From: Humisphaera borealis
Lineage (GTDB): Bacteria; Planctomycetota; Phycisphaerae; Tepidisphaerales; Tepidisphaeraceae
Assembly (NCBI RefSeq): GCF_015169395.1
Contig: NZ_CP063458.1
Span: forward strand, 3,286,001-3,350,000
DNA length: 64,000 bases
Reading direction: 5' to 3'
Position 1 is the stretch's first letter; the number at the start of each line of letters is the position of its first letter. This document shows, in pieces, positions 23,403 to 32,067 of the stretch. A model generated the notes under the pieces. It did not search any database. It had not been told where the DNA came from and saw only the letters and a program-made list of their open reading frames with translations. The translations under genes were made by a program, and so were the position numbers.

Positions 23403-24899
23403 TCACTTCTGGCTGAGGGTGATGGGACGCCAGGTCCGGCCGGTGCTCGTGAAGGGAACGCCGCTGCGGATGAGAATTGCGTCGGCGAGAAAGGAGTTGC
23501 GCGCACCGCCGGTGCGCAAATACGCGAACTCGCGGGGTTCAATCTCATACTGCAGGGATTCGGTCAGTCCGGAGGTCGCCTGGCCGTTCCCGCCGATTCC
23601 TGCCATGGCTGCCCAATCGGTCGTACCGCCGGCGCTGTTGCTCATGTTGCAGAGCATCCGGTAGTCGCGACCACACAGTTCGGCGGCCCATTCGGCGGTC
23701 CCTGTGTCGCCGGTGGCATGAATGATCTTTGTGGACAGGTTGGCCAAAAGCTGGTCCGTCAACGCCTGTCCCATGTCCCCGCCGCCGAACGCGGTGACGA
23801 AGCCGCTGATCGACTGTGTGAGAAGAATCAGCGACACCCGTGCCGACCGGCAGGTGGTGGCGAACAAAGCGTCGGACTGGCCAGAGGCGAAGAACTGAGC
23901 TTCGTCGATATGGATGAAGGCCGGGCGGGTCCGCGACGTGACCGCCCGACGCTCAAGAATCCGCTGCGCCATTAGCTTCCAGACCAACTGCGCTGTTAGG
24001 CCCACCTCCCCGGTCACCTTCAATGGAAGATCGATGACGATGATCTTGCCGTCTTCGATCTCACGTGGAGAGAGTGTCGTATCGGTCGACAGCAGGTTGT
24101 GGAGCAACCCACGCTGGAACAGGTCCGCGAACGCCATGAACGTCGCGGTGATGGACGATCGCGTCCGATCGGCGAGCGACGGAAAATCGCACATGACATA
24201 GTCGAGCACGGCCTCGTAGTCCCGTTGCTGCCTTGGGGTGAAGGCCCGCTGGTCGGCCTTGGTCAGCAGCCGGTAGCAGGGGCTGGATTTGCGCCAGTCC
24301 TCGGACCGGACCTGGTCCATCGACTTCGGCAGCGCCGACACCAGCCGGCACAGGTTACTCACCGAGACCTCCCCCTCGGCTAGGATCAGCAGGTCGATGC
24401 AGTTCCGCAGCAGCGTCCGGCAGGCCTGCTGGAAGAAGGCGTTGTCTCCCTGGCCGGCACTGGCGGAGGTCTGCCGGGAGCCGATCTGTCCCACCTCCAT
24501 GAGCAAGGACACGATGTTTTCCGTCAAGCCCGCATCGTCCCCCTGCATGGACTGAAGTTCCTGCAGGAAGTTGAAGCGATGGTTGGCAGTGAAATCGACG
24601 ACGCGCAGGTCTTCCAGCCGGCCGGTCTGACGGCACTGTTCGCGCCACATCGCGGCTTCACCGGGCTTGACGGTCAGCACGAGCCCGCCGAAGCCGGCTT
24701 CCAGTTGCGCCAGTGCAATCATCTTGCCGGACGTGGACGACTTTCCCGATCCGGTACGACCGGTGATCAGGACGTTTTCGTACGAGTCGCCGAGCGTCAG
24801 CACGTCATTGCCGCTGCTGTCCCAGCGGATCAGAGGCGTTTGCGGGTCCCAGGGCGTCGTTTCGCGTGGCGCGGGTTTGGATCGAAGCCAGCCGAACAT
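23403..24899 (-). CDS. VirD4/TraD-like conjugative coupling ATPase
   Basis: A 498-residue AAA-type DNA-pumping ATPase. Walker A is ITGRTGSGKSST (about residues 45-56) and Walker B is FIHIDEAQFF (about 328-337), followed by the sensor-like LILLTQSISG. This is the FtsK/HerA-VirD4 arrangement of coupling proteins that feed relaxase-bound DNA to a secretion channel. No N-terminal membrane helices are present; the neighbouring multi-pass protein may supply them. An ARM-like or mobilization-type ATPase is the alternative. It is the largest gene in the leftward run and the natural partner of the MobF relaxase about 9 kb away. Confidence 0.85.
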   Translation of the reverse strand: MFGWLRSKPAPRETTPWDPQTPLIRWDSSGNDVLTLGDSYENVLITGRTGSGKSSTSGKMIALAQLEAGFGGLVLTVKPGEAAMWREQCRQTGRLEDLRVVDFTANHRFNFLQELQSMQGDDAGLTENIVSLLMEVGQIGSRQTSASAGQGDNAFFQQACRTLLRNCIDLLILAEGEVSVSNLCRLVSALPKSMDQVRSEDWRKSSPCYRLLTKADQRAFTPRQQRDYEAVLDYVMCDFPSLADRTRSSITATFMAFADLFQRGLLHNLLSTDTTLSPREIEDGKIIVIDLPLKVTGEVGLTAQLVWKLMAQRILERRAVTSRTRPAFIHIDEAQFFASGQSDALFATTCRSARVSLILLTQSISGFVTAFGGGDMGQALTDQLLANLSTKIIHATGDTGTAEWAAELCGRDYRMLCNMSNSAGGTTDWAAMAGIGGNGQATSGLTESLQYEIEPREFAYLRTGGARNSFLADAILIRSGVPFTSTGRTWRPITLSQK

Positions 24900-24957
24900 G
24901 AGATGCTCCAGTGAAGGACTGCAGGGACATCGGTGACAACGACAGTTATTGCCGGGA

Positions 24958-25143
24958 TCAGGCGATACCTTTCGCCGGCCGACCGGTCAGGCGTCGCCTT
25001 TCGCCTGCCAGTCGATCGATGCGATTGAGCACATGAACCACGGCGGCATCGGCGGCAGGGCCGAGGACGCGCTGGGCGGCGAAGCGCGCGGACGAGAAGA
25101 GCACGCGCCGCAGAACGGCGCGAAGGAGGTTTCCGAACCACAT
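24958..25143 (-). CDS. Small basic hypothetical protein
   Basis: A 61-residue protein from the ATG at 25143, GGAG seven nucleotides upstream. MWFGNLLRAVLRRVLFSSAR is an amphipathic or membrane-skimming basic helix; the tail (RIDRLAGERRRLTGRPAKG) is strongly basic and may bind nucleic acid. It sits between parB-like and virD4-like genes on the same strand with short gaps, so it is likely part of that operon. No family recognised. Confidence 0.6.
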   Translation of the reverse strand: MWFGNLLRAVLRRVLFSSARFAAQRVLGPAADAAVVHVLNRIDRLAGERRRLTGRPAKGIA

Positions 25144-25156
25144 GAGTGAACTCCGG

Positions 25157-25972
25157 TTAGGACGCAGCCTGGTCCCTCAACATCTTGAGGAACGTGCCGA
25201 GGGTGAAGGATTGGATTAATGACTTTCGAGCTTTAGCCCGCGCATCGTCCAGCCACCTGATGAAGTCTTCGAGGGTGATCAGCCCGGGGCCAGAGAGGAC
25301 CATCCTGCGCTCGTCATCGAGCTGTACGGTGACCCGCGACGGTGCGGGTGACGGCGATTCGATCGCCGGGAACCGGGTCGCCTTCCGCTTGCCCGAGAGA
25401 GCGTCGCGGGTCAGTCCACCTTTGACGACCTGCGCCGCCAGTTCGGCCTGACGAGCGGTATCGGCGACCTGCGACAACTCATAGGCCGCCGAAAGCGAGA
25501 TCGTTCCGGCGTCGACCGAGGCGAGGATCGACTCCGGAAGCTTGTTCAGTGAAAGCAGCTTGGTGACGGTGGCGGCTGAGAGCCCGAGCTTCGAGGCCAC
25601 TTCCGCCGCGGTGACTTTCGTCTCGGACAGCAACTGCTGGATCGCCGCTGCCTTTTCACGCGGCGACAGGTCGGCGCGCTGCAGGTTCTCGATCAACTGG
25701 AGCTGCAAAATCGCCGTATCCGTCAGGTCGTTCTCGTCGATGATGGCGGGGATGGATGACAGTCCGGCCAGCTTGCCAGCCCGCCACCGGCGCTCGCCGA
25801 TGACGATGACGTACTGCTGGCCGTCACGTCGGACCCGGATCGGCTGCTGGACGCCGACCTCGCGAATGCTTTGGGCAAACTTGGCCAGATCGCCGTCGTC
25901 GAACTCACGGCGAACCTGGGGACGACTGATGATTCGACTGACTTCAATGGCTTGTATGGTTTCACGCGACAT
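25157..25972 (-). CDS. parB: ParB/Spo0J-family partition protein
   Basis: A 271-residue protein from the ATG at 25972. The N-terminal ParB/sulfiredoxin-like domain has RPQVRREFD, GVQQPIRVRRDG, YVIVIGERRWRAGKLAG (the CTP-binding GxRRxxA-like motif) and LIENLQRADLSPREKA. A KorB-like helix-turn-helix follows (TAAEVASKLGLSAATVTKLLSL). Partition proteins of this class load on parS sites and work with a ParA ATPase; a ParA gene lies at 47.5 kb at the far end of the element. No ParA is adjacent, so it could instead regulate transfer genes. Confidence 0.88.
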   Translation of the reverse strand: MSRETIQAIEVSRIISRPQVRREFDDGDLAKFAQSIREVGVQQPIRVRRDGQQYVIVIGERRWRAGKLAGLSSIPAIIDENDLTDTAILQLQLIENLQRADLSPREKAAAIQQLLSETKVTAAEVASKLGLSAATVTKLLSLNKLPESILASVDAGTISLSAAYELSQVADTARQAELAAQVVKGGLTRDALSGKRKATRFPAIESPSPAPSRVTVQLDDERRMVLSGPGLITLEDFIRWLDDARAKARKSLIQSFTLGTFLKMLRDQAAS

Positions 25973-26101
25973 GAGCACCTTCGAGACAAAGACTGATGCG
26001 GCGTCCGTTGCCTCTCATTGCCAACACCGACGGAAGTCTTTCACGATTTCGCTTGCCAGGAGCGCTGGTTCGTGCCATGGCTCATTGAACGGAGAACTTC
26101 C

Positions 26102-26269
26102 ATGGACGAGAGTGACTTGCTACTTGAACTGATTGCCACGCTGCCGGCAGAACCCGGACCGCGACTGGCGGCCGTCGCCGGCTTGGACGACGAAGTCGAT
26201 CACTTCGCGGCGGCCTTGCTCACTACACCTGCCAACTCTCATCCGCCGGCCCACCGCGATGAGTCCTAA
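26102..26269 (+). CDS. Small acidic hypothetical protein
   Basis: A 55-residue protein from the ATG at 26102, with GGAG seven nucleotides upstream. MDESDLLLELIATLPAEPG begins an acidic helical segment, and DDEVDHFAAALL follows. It overlaps the next gene by 11 nt in another frame, which supports translation of both. It is divergent from parB, with about 130 nt of shared promoter DNA between them. No family recognised. Confidence 0.6.
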   Translation: MDESDLLLELIATLPAEPGPRLAAVAGLDDEVDHFAAALLTTPANSHPPAHRDES

Positions 26270-26747
26270 CGTGTCGACCGACGAGCGGACCGACCGCCAG
26301 AGCCAGCTCATCGCCGAACTATTTTCCGGGCTTCCCGACGACTTCGAGGCCCGCAAGTCCGAAGTGCTGCGAATCCGCGAGATGATCAAGAACGAGCTGG
26401 CGCGGGTAATGCATGACACGCTTAATGAGTACCTGTACGCCCAGCCCGCCAACACGCCCAACGAGCGGGCCGATCTGGCGACGTTGATCAACACGTCCCT
26501 GCGGCGCATGTCGCTGGCAATCAAATGCCCTGTGACCGGGTTGCCGGCCATTCTCGTGGTGGACCCGGCCGGCGAGGATCAGCCGGACAAGACACGGTTC
26601 CGGTTCCAGGTTCGGGATGAATCTGGCAAAATGCGCCGCACCAAGACCTGTCACGAGCTGCCGCTCCCGCTGGAACTGATGCCGGCCGGGGAGCGGAAGG
26701 AGGGCCGATCGCGCGACCACCCCTCCAAGGCCTGTCGCCAGTTGTGA
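26259..26747 (+). CDS. Hypothetical protein of mobile-element type
   Basis: A 162-residue protein from the ATG at 26259, overlapping the previous gene by 11 nt. The first half is helical and charged (RKSEVLRIREMIKNELARVM). The second has a compact beta-like region with CPVTGLPAILVVDPAG and FRFQVRDESGKMRRTKTCHELP; the two cysteines and nearby His may form a metal site. No known domain. Its stop lies 41 nt before the convergent sigma-like gene. Confidence 0.6.
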   Translation: MSPNVSTDERTDRQSQLIAELFSGLPDDFEARKSEVLRIREMIKNELARVMHDTLNEYLYAQPANTPNERADLATLINTSLRRMSLAIKCPVTGLPAILVVDPAGEDQPDKTRFRFQVRDESGKMRRTKTCHELPLPLELMPAGERKEGRSRDHPSKACRQL

Positions 26748-26787
26748 CCGAGTTGATGGACTCTGAACGACCCGGCATGGCAGTGAT

Positions 26788-27369
26788 TCATGCCCGGCGG
26801 CAGCCACGGATATCCGGAGGTCTGGTTTCGCCCCGAGGCCTGAGCCGCCCGCGGAGGACCTTGCGGCCACGGCACATGCTGATGTTCACGGCATTTTCGG
26901 TCGTTCCCAGCGCCGTCGCGATCTGTGATGTTGCCATCCCGTCGTAGTACCGCATGACCAGCGGCCGCTTCAGTCGCTCGGACAAACCCTCCAGGGCGGC
27001 ACGAACCTGTTCCGGTGTTTGCAGTGCGTCGTCGGCACTATCAGTCTCATCGACGGATACGGGGGCGCTAGTTGCAGACACGGGGGGCAATCGCCGAAGA
27101 CGACTCATCAGCCGGTCATGCTTGCGATCCGCCACCTCGCCGGCCGCCTTAAGCACCATGGCATAGACGTATTGGTCAAGCGTCGCATCCTCTCGCCGGC
27201 TCCTGCCCTGATCGGCGAGCATCAACAGGCACGCCTGCGAGAAGGTCTCCTCAATCATTTCGGCGCGGTTTCGGGTGAAGAATCGACGGCACACGCTTTG
27301 TGCCGCGCTCTTGATCACGAACAAGTGTCGCGAAACTTCCGTTTCCAAATCGCATGTACGGGTGGTCAT
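26788..27369 (-). CDS. Sigma-70 family (ECF-like) RNA polymerase sigma factor
   Basis: A 193-residue protein from the ATG at 27369 (AGGAAG seven nucleotides upstream). Region 2 resembles RNRAEMIEETFSQACLLMLAD; region 4 is LEGLSERLKRPLVMRYYDGMATSQIATALGTTENAVNISMCRGRKVL, a clear sigma-4 helix-turn-helix. The linker is Ser/Asp-rich. It is divergent from a second sigma-like gene (27494) over a 124-nt gap, so one may control the other. Carried inside a mobile element, it probably switches on element genes such as transfer. Confidence 0.8.
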   Translation of the reverse strand: MTTRTCDLETEVSRHLFVIKSAAQSVCRRFFTRNRAEMIEETFSQACLLMLADQGRSRREDATLDQYVYAMVLKAAGEVADRKHDRLMSRLRRLPPVSATSAPVSVDETDSADDALQTPEQVRAALEGLSERLKRPLVMRYYDGMATSQIATALGTTENAVNISMCRGRKVLRGRLRPRGETRPPDIRGCRRA

Positions 27370-27493
27370 GGGATGCTTCCTTTTCTGGTCCTTTTGAGTA
27401 CCTTCCCGACCGCCGGACGACGGTCGCCGGCGGCTGCTTCACACTGGTATGGGCCTCAACCCGACAGTTCTTCCATCACCCCTCGATCTTTCC

Positions 27494-28216
27494 ATGGCGA
27501 AGTTCACCACTTGGCTCACGAATGAGTATCGCGGTCATCCTGGACTCGCGCTCCCCCCGGAGGTAGCTGAAGAACTCAACAAATCGGCGTTCAATCGCGC
27601 ATGTGCGATCAGAAAGAAACTCGTCACGGCGGGTTTCGGAGTTCCGGACGCCGAGGAACTGGTTCAGGAACAGGTCCTAAAGCTGCTGGAGATTCTCGAC
27701 GACCCTGAACGCCAGTTGACTCTGTTCGTGAAAGACACTCCGACGCTGCTGGTGTGGATGCTCTGCGAGATTCGCAGCAGATTCCATCGAAGGTTCATCG
27801 GACCCGGCCATCGCAACGAACACGGGCTGTCCGCCACCCGGCAGCAACCCGATGGTGGCTATTCGCCCTTGGGCATGCAGGACTTCGGAGACCAGCAGCA
27901 CAACCGCTACCGGATTGGTCTGGAGGAGGTCTCGGTCGAGCTTGCCGAAGCGATGGCGCTGGGACTGGGGGACATGACCCGCTGGCGCGGCAGTCAGTGG
28001 GCCGGCTACTTCGGCAGGGTTTACGCAGAGGGTCACACCCAGGCCGAGATCGTCTTGCAAACCGAGGGGGTCAGCGAGGCCGCAATGAGCCGCGGCCTGA
28101 TGCAAACTCGATTCTGCGTGGCACGACGGCTCGGATGGACGACGGCCGAGTTGGAAGCGGAGTTCGGTACCGAGAATGCCCGGAACTGGACACGAGAACT
28201 GGACAAACTCTCCTGA
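27494..28216 (+). CDS. Divergent sigma-factor-like protein paired with a Ser/Thr kinase
   Basis: A 240-residue protein from MAKFTTWL at 27494 (an upstream ATG at 27449 is possible). Region-2-like helices appear as VPDAEELVQEQVLKLLEIL and MLCEIRSRFHRRF. A region-4-like helix-turn-helix appears as GYFGRVYAEGHTQAEIVLQTEGVSEAAMSRGLMQTRFCVARRLG. Spacing and partner fit planctomycete ECF-like proteins co-transcribed with Ser/Thr kinases: the kinase starts 9 nt after the stop. Region 2 is weak, so it may be a DNA-binding regulator that has lost polymerase contacts. Confidence 0.65.
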   Translation: MAKFTTWLTNEYRGHPGLALPPEVAEELNKSAFNRACAIRKKLVTAGFGVPDAEELVQEQVLKLLEILDDPERQLTLFVKDTPTLLVWMLCEIRSRFHRRFIGPGHRNEHGLSATRQQPDGGYSPLGMQDFGDQQHNRYRIGLEEVSVELAEAMALGLGDMTRWRGSQWAGYFGRVYAEGHTQAEIVLQTEGVSEAAMSRGLMQTRFCVARRLGWTTAELEAEFGTENARNWTRELDKLS

Positions 28217-28225
28217 GAACGGTCA

Positions 28226-30991
28226 ATGAACGACGACGAGCAGATCGATGGCATTTGTGACCGCTTCGCCGACGCGATCGAGGGGACGACCGATCAGGAT
28301 CTGGTCGGGTTGTTCCAGGGCTTTCTCCGTCAATCTCCACCGGGACGGGAAGCGGAAGTCTGTGGCCTGCTGGCTTCTGCTGCTGCAAGTCGTGATGTCT
28401 GGATCGACAGACTCCTGTGCGATTCACTCTGGGTACACCGCAAGGTGGTTTGTGAGGCCCTGACGGGGACGCTCTTTCGTGACGAGCCGTCCAAGGCTCG
28501 TCAGCTTGGACTCCATCAACTCGGCCACTTCCAACCCTTCGCCGTCATCGGCTTCGGCGGCACCGGCACGGTTTTCAAGGCACGTGGCATCGATCGTTCC
28601 ATCGTCGCCGTCAAGGTCGCCCATCCGTCCAACGAACATGCGGCCGAGGCGCTGGCGCAGGAGCACGAGGCGCTCGTGTTGGCACAAGACGGGGTTGCTC
28701 AGGTGCCCCGGGTTCAAGGTGCCAGCGCTCACGCCGAAAGTGTGAATTTTCTCGCCCTGGAGTTCATTGAAGGATGTCCGCTGGACGAATGGCTCGAAAG
28801 GCACGCGAACAAGCATTTCGAGAGCGTGCTTGAACTGGCTCGTCAACTGGTCAGCGCCGTCAACGGGCTGCATCAGGCCCGCCTCTGCCACGGCGACCTG
28901 ACTCCGGCGAACATCCTCGTAACCGGGCAACCCGAAGGTCCCGAGCTGCGGCTGGTCGACTTCGGAAGCGCCAATCGCGGATACCACGTCGGCCGGAACA
29001 TTCACTACACAGCCCACTTTTCCGCGCCGGAACTGCTTGCCGGGAAGGTCACCCAGACGACCGGGGCCACGGACCTCTGGAGTCTGGGGGTCATCCTGTC
29101 GCTGATGTTCTCCGGTCGTCATCCCTTCGGCGACGAGTTGGATACCCTGGGCCATGAAGACCTCCGAAAGTGTTTCGAGAACGGACCGCACCCGGCGGAG
29201 CCGCCCCAACTGTCGCAATTCAGCGGCGTATGGGGACTGATACAAGCGTGCATGAGCCGGGACCCGCAGCAGCGGCGGCGGCAGGTCTCGCTGGTCACTC
29301 TTGAAGCCGCCATTCCGACGGCCCAACAGTACGCCGCGACCATCGCGTCTAAGCAAAGCGACCTGGCCAGCAGGCGCGACGAAGCGGAGCGGGCCATACT
29401 TCGTCGGAGATGGTCGCTTCGTGCGATGGTTGTCGCCCTCCTCGCCGTCACGGGATTGGTGCTGTATTTCCGCGGCTCCCTGTCCAGCCTTCACACGACG
29501 AGCAATCAAATCCTCGCCGCTCAGAAGGCGGATAAAGCGGAGATCAACGCTGCCATCGAGCGGATTGCGGCGCAGCTCGTGGCAAAAGTGCCTGAAGATC
29601 AACAGATCGATTCCCTCCGCGTCCAACTCGAAGCGGCGCTGCGTCGGTTGGCCGACGCCGAAGCCGCCGGCGACCCCAGCGCCAAAGCGAAACTCAACCT
29701 GCTTCGCACCGGTGGCGACCCGAGATTGCTCGGCCAATTCCTGGATGAGCAAATCGCCAGGGATCATCCGCCTGCCGTCGGGCTGCTGCGCGAGCGCGCC
29801 GCCGTCGCCTACGTTACCGGCGACATCGATCGTGCCGAGCAATGCCTGAACGATATCCTCGACCAGCTCCCCAATGACCTGGACGCCATCAACCGCCTCG
29901 GGCGGATCTACAAACTTCGCGGCGACTTCACCGCCGCGGAGCGCCAATACAATCTGATGCTCGAACTCGCGCCGCAGGATGAAGCCATACAGGCTGTTGC
30001 GTATTGCAACCTGGGCAATGTCGTGCAAGAACGCGGTGACTTTGAACGGGCCGAGGAGATGTACAACAAAGCCCTGGCGATCGAGGAAAAGTTCGGCCGG
30101 CTTGAAGGCATGGCAGACAGTTACAGCAACCTCGGCGTCGTCATGAGAATCCGTGGCAACCTCGCCGGGGCCGAGGCCATGCACAATAAGTCCCGCGCGA
30201 TCAACGAAAAGCTGGCGCGGCTTGATGGGATGGCTCGCGACTATGCGAACCTTGCCGTTCTACTTCGGATCCGTGGCGATCCGGTCGGGGCACAAGCGAT
30301 GCACAAGAAAGCGCTTGGGATATACGAAACACTCGGCAACCTTGAGTTGATGGCAACCCAGTACGGCGCTCTCGGCATCCTCACGAAGGCCACCGGCGAC
30401 CTGCGAGGAGCAAAGGCCCTGTTCGAGAAAGCCCTCGAAATCAACGAAAAGATTGGAAAACTCGAAGGGGTGGCCGACGTTTGCGGTGACATTGCCAATC
30501 TGCTCCTGAGCTACGACCTGGCCGGGGCCGAGGCCATGTACAACAAGTCCCTCGCGATCAATGAAAGGCTGGGCAGGCGGGTCAAGGTTGCCATTCAGTA
30601 TGGCAATCTTGGAATTCTCTTACACCTCCGGGGCGATCTGAACGGCGCCGAGGAAATGCACAATAAAGCACTTACGATCGATGAAGAGCTCGGGAGGCTG
30701 GACGGCATGGCCAGCAATTATGGCAACCTCGGCGTTATAGCGCGTCTGCGGGGGGATCTTCAGGGGGCCGAGGCCATGCATAAGAAGGCGCTTGCGATCT
30801 TCAAAGGTCTCGGTGATCTGGAGAACATCGCAACCCAGAATGCAAACCTCGGCACCATCGCGGAAAAGCGCAAGGACTTCGTCGAGGCACGCCGGTTGTG
30901 GTCGCTAAGCAGGGACCAGTTCGCCAAGCTCGGATCGAAACCGAAAGAAAAAGCAATGCAGGACATGCTGGACACGCTCCCGCCGCCTTGA
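28226..30991 (+). CDS. Membrane Ser/Thr protein kinase with C-terminal TPR repeats
   Basis: A 921-residue protein. The kinase domain (about 105-385) has the Gly-rich loop IGFGGTGTVFKA, VAVK (Lys130), catalytic HGDLTPANIL (Asp224, HGD rather than HRD), VDFGSA (Asp245) and TDLWSLGVILSLMFSG. A single membrane helix follows (about 401-415, MVVALLAVTGLVLYF), then a coiled linker and from about 530 a run of TPR-like ~40-residue repeats with consensus AEAMHNKALAINEKLG, some nearly identical. The N-terminal ~100 residues are helical. Topology puts the TPRs outside the cytoplasm. It is coupled to the sigma-like gene upstream and may phosphorylate it. The DFG and Asn are kept, so it is probably active. 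Confidence 0.9.
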   Translation: MNDDEQIDGICDRFADAIEGTTDQDLVGLFQGFLRQSPPGREAEVCGLLASAAASRDVWIDRLLCDSLWVHRKVVCEALTGTLFRDEPSKARQLGLHQLGHFQPFAVIGFGGTGTVFKARGIDRSIVAVKVAHPSNEHAAEALAQEHEALVLAQDGVAQVPRVQGASAHAESVNFLALEFIEGCPLDEWLERHANKHFESVLELARQLVSAVNGLHQARLCHGDLTPANILVTGQPEGPELRLVDFGSANRGYHVGRNIHYTAHFSAPELLAGKVTQTTGATDLWSLGVILSLMFSGRHPFGDELDTLGHEDLRKCFENGPHPAEPPQLSQFSGVWGLIQACMSRDPQQRRRQVSLVTLEAAIPTAQQYAATIASKQSDLASRRDEAERAILRRRWSLRAMVVALLAVTGLVLYFRGSLSSLHTTSNQILAAQKADKAEINAAIERIAAQLVAKVPEDQQIDSLRVQLEAALRRLADAEAAGDPSAKAKLNLLRTGGDPRLLGQFLDEQIARDHPPAVGLLRERAAVAYVTGDIDRAEQCLNDILDQLPNDLDAINRLGRIYKLRGDFTAAERQYNLMLELAPQDEAIQAVAYCNLGNVVQERGDFERAEEMYNKALAIEEKFGRLEGMADSYSNLGVVMRIRGNLAGAEAMHNKSRAINEKLARLDGMARDYANLAVLLRIRGDPVGAQAMHKKALGIYETLGNLELMATQYGALGILTKATGDLRGAKALFEKALEINEKIGKLEGVADVCGDIANLLLSYDLAGAEAMYNKSLAINERLGRRVKVAIQYGNLGILLHLRGDLNGAEEMHNKALTIDEELGRLDGMASNYGNLGVIARLRGDLQGAEAMHKKALAIFKGLGDLENIATQNANLGTIAEKRKDFVEARRLWSLSRDQFAKLGSKPKEKAMQDMLDTLPPP

Positions 30992-31038
30992 GGTTGAAAG
31001 CTGCGCATCGTATCCGTCGCACTCCTGTCGCATGCCAA

Positions 31039-32067
31039 TTAGATCACGATCCGCTCGATCTCGCCGGGGGAGATTTCGTCGCTGCGGCGGTCGTACAGGC
31101 GCGTCGTTCGAGGTGATTCGTGGGCCGCGATGGTCTGGGCGTTCTCCAGCACGCCGCCGCCGCGGAGGTAGGCGGTGATCCCTGTCGCCCGGAAGGTGTG
31201 GCAGCAGGTGCCGCGGGGCATGCCGGCGGCCTTGGCCCGGCGCTTGATCATCGCCAGGGCGTCATTGCGAGTCATCCTTCGGTCAGAGACGTCGCCGCCG
31301 TGGCCGGGGATCGTACGGAATAGAGGGGATTTCAACTGGTCCGCGATGCCGGTGGCCTGGAGGTATGCGTCGAGATATTGTTCTGCGTTGTGGTGGGCGG
31401 GGACGGCGTGGTGCTTCCCGCCTTTCTCGTGCAGGCGGAACCACCACCGTTTGCCGTTCTGCCAGTAGTCCTCGACGTTCATCGACACCGCGGCGCCGAT
31501 TCGTGCGAAGGAATAGATCATCATCGCGATCAACGCGCGGTCCCGCAGGCCGATCAGGTTCGCCGTCACCTGACCGGTCAGGGGATGGACGTGTGCCACT
31601 TCGATGGAGTCGAGCAGTTCCCTTGCCTGCTGCTGCGTCAGCACCGGCGTCTTGCCGCTCTTCACGACGTGTTTGGGACCGCGGACCGCGTGGCAGGGAT
31701 TGGTCGGCAGCACCTGCCCGAGGACCAGGTAATCGCAGAAGTCCCGTATCGCCGCCAGATGCTGCTTGACGGTCGCCGGGGATACGGTCCGCATCAATTC
31801 TTCGATGTAAGTCGCGACGATTGTGGGCCGCAGCGCCGGAAGCGCGATTCCATGCCGATCGCACCAGCCCAGCATCCGATTCACCGCGACCGCGTAGGCC
31901 CGGCGGGTATTGGCGTTGCGGATCGTCGCGGTGAAGTACTCGATGTACTTTTCGCGGGCGACCGGGCCGGCATTGGCGATCACGGCCGGGACCGGGAAGT
32001 TGAACCGGTTTGCCAGCGACGAACCGTTCGAACCGAACGCCGCTTCCCAAGCGTCCGCGTCAGTCAT
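31039..32067 (-). CDS. Tyrosine recombinase linked to a VapBC-type operon
   Basis: A 342-residue recombinase from the ATG at 32067. The core-binding domain has YIEYFTATIRNANTRRAY and VSPATVKQHLAAIRDFCDYLV. Catalytic residues: Arg in YSFARIGAAV, Lys near HEKGGKHHAVP, His-x-x-Arg in CCHTFRATGI, His in TIAAHESPRTT, Tyr in RLYDRRS. The start overlaps the stop of the PIN-domain toxin gene by 8 nt, so it is translated with the toxin-antitoxin pair. It is not of the same subgroup as the element integrase at 20.2 kb. Confidence 0.88.
   Translation of the reverse strand: MTDADAWEAAFGSNGSSLANRFNFPVPAVIANAGPVAREKYIEYFTATIRNANTRRAYAVAVNRMLGWCDRHGIALPALRPTIVATYIEELMRTVSPATVKQHLAAIRDFCDYLVLGQVLPTNPCHAVRGPKHVVKSGKTPVLTQQQARELLDSIEVAHVHPLTGQVTANLIGLRDRALIAMMIYSFARIGAAVSMNVEDYWQNGKRWWFRLHEKGGKHHAVPAHHNAEQYLDAYLQATGIADQLKSPLFRTIPGHGGDVSDRRMTRNDALAMIKRRAKAAGMPRGTCCHTFRATGITAYLRGGGVLENAQTIAAHESPRTTRLYDRRSDEISPGEIERIVI

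Noticed and set aside
28424-30184. 586-codon frame opposite the kinase
   Set aside because: Antisense shadow; the kinase motifs are on the other strand.
29990-30900. Regular DNA repeats considered as a tandem or CRISPR repeat
   Set aside because: They are the coding sequence of TPR units in the kinase.
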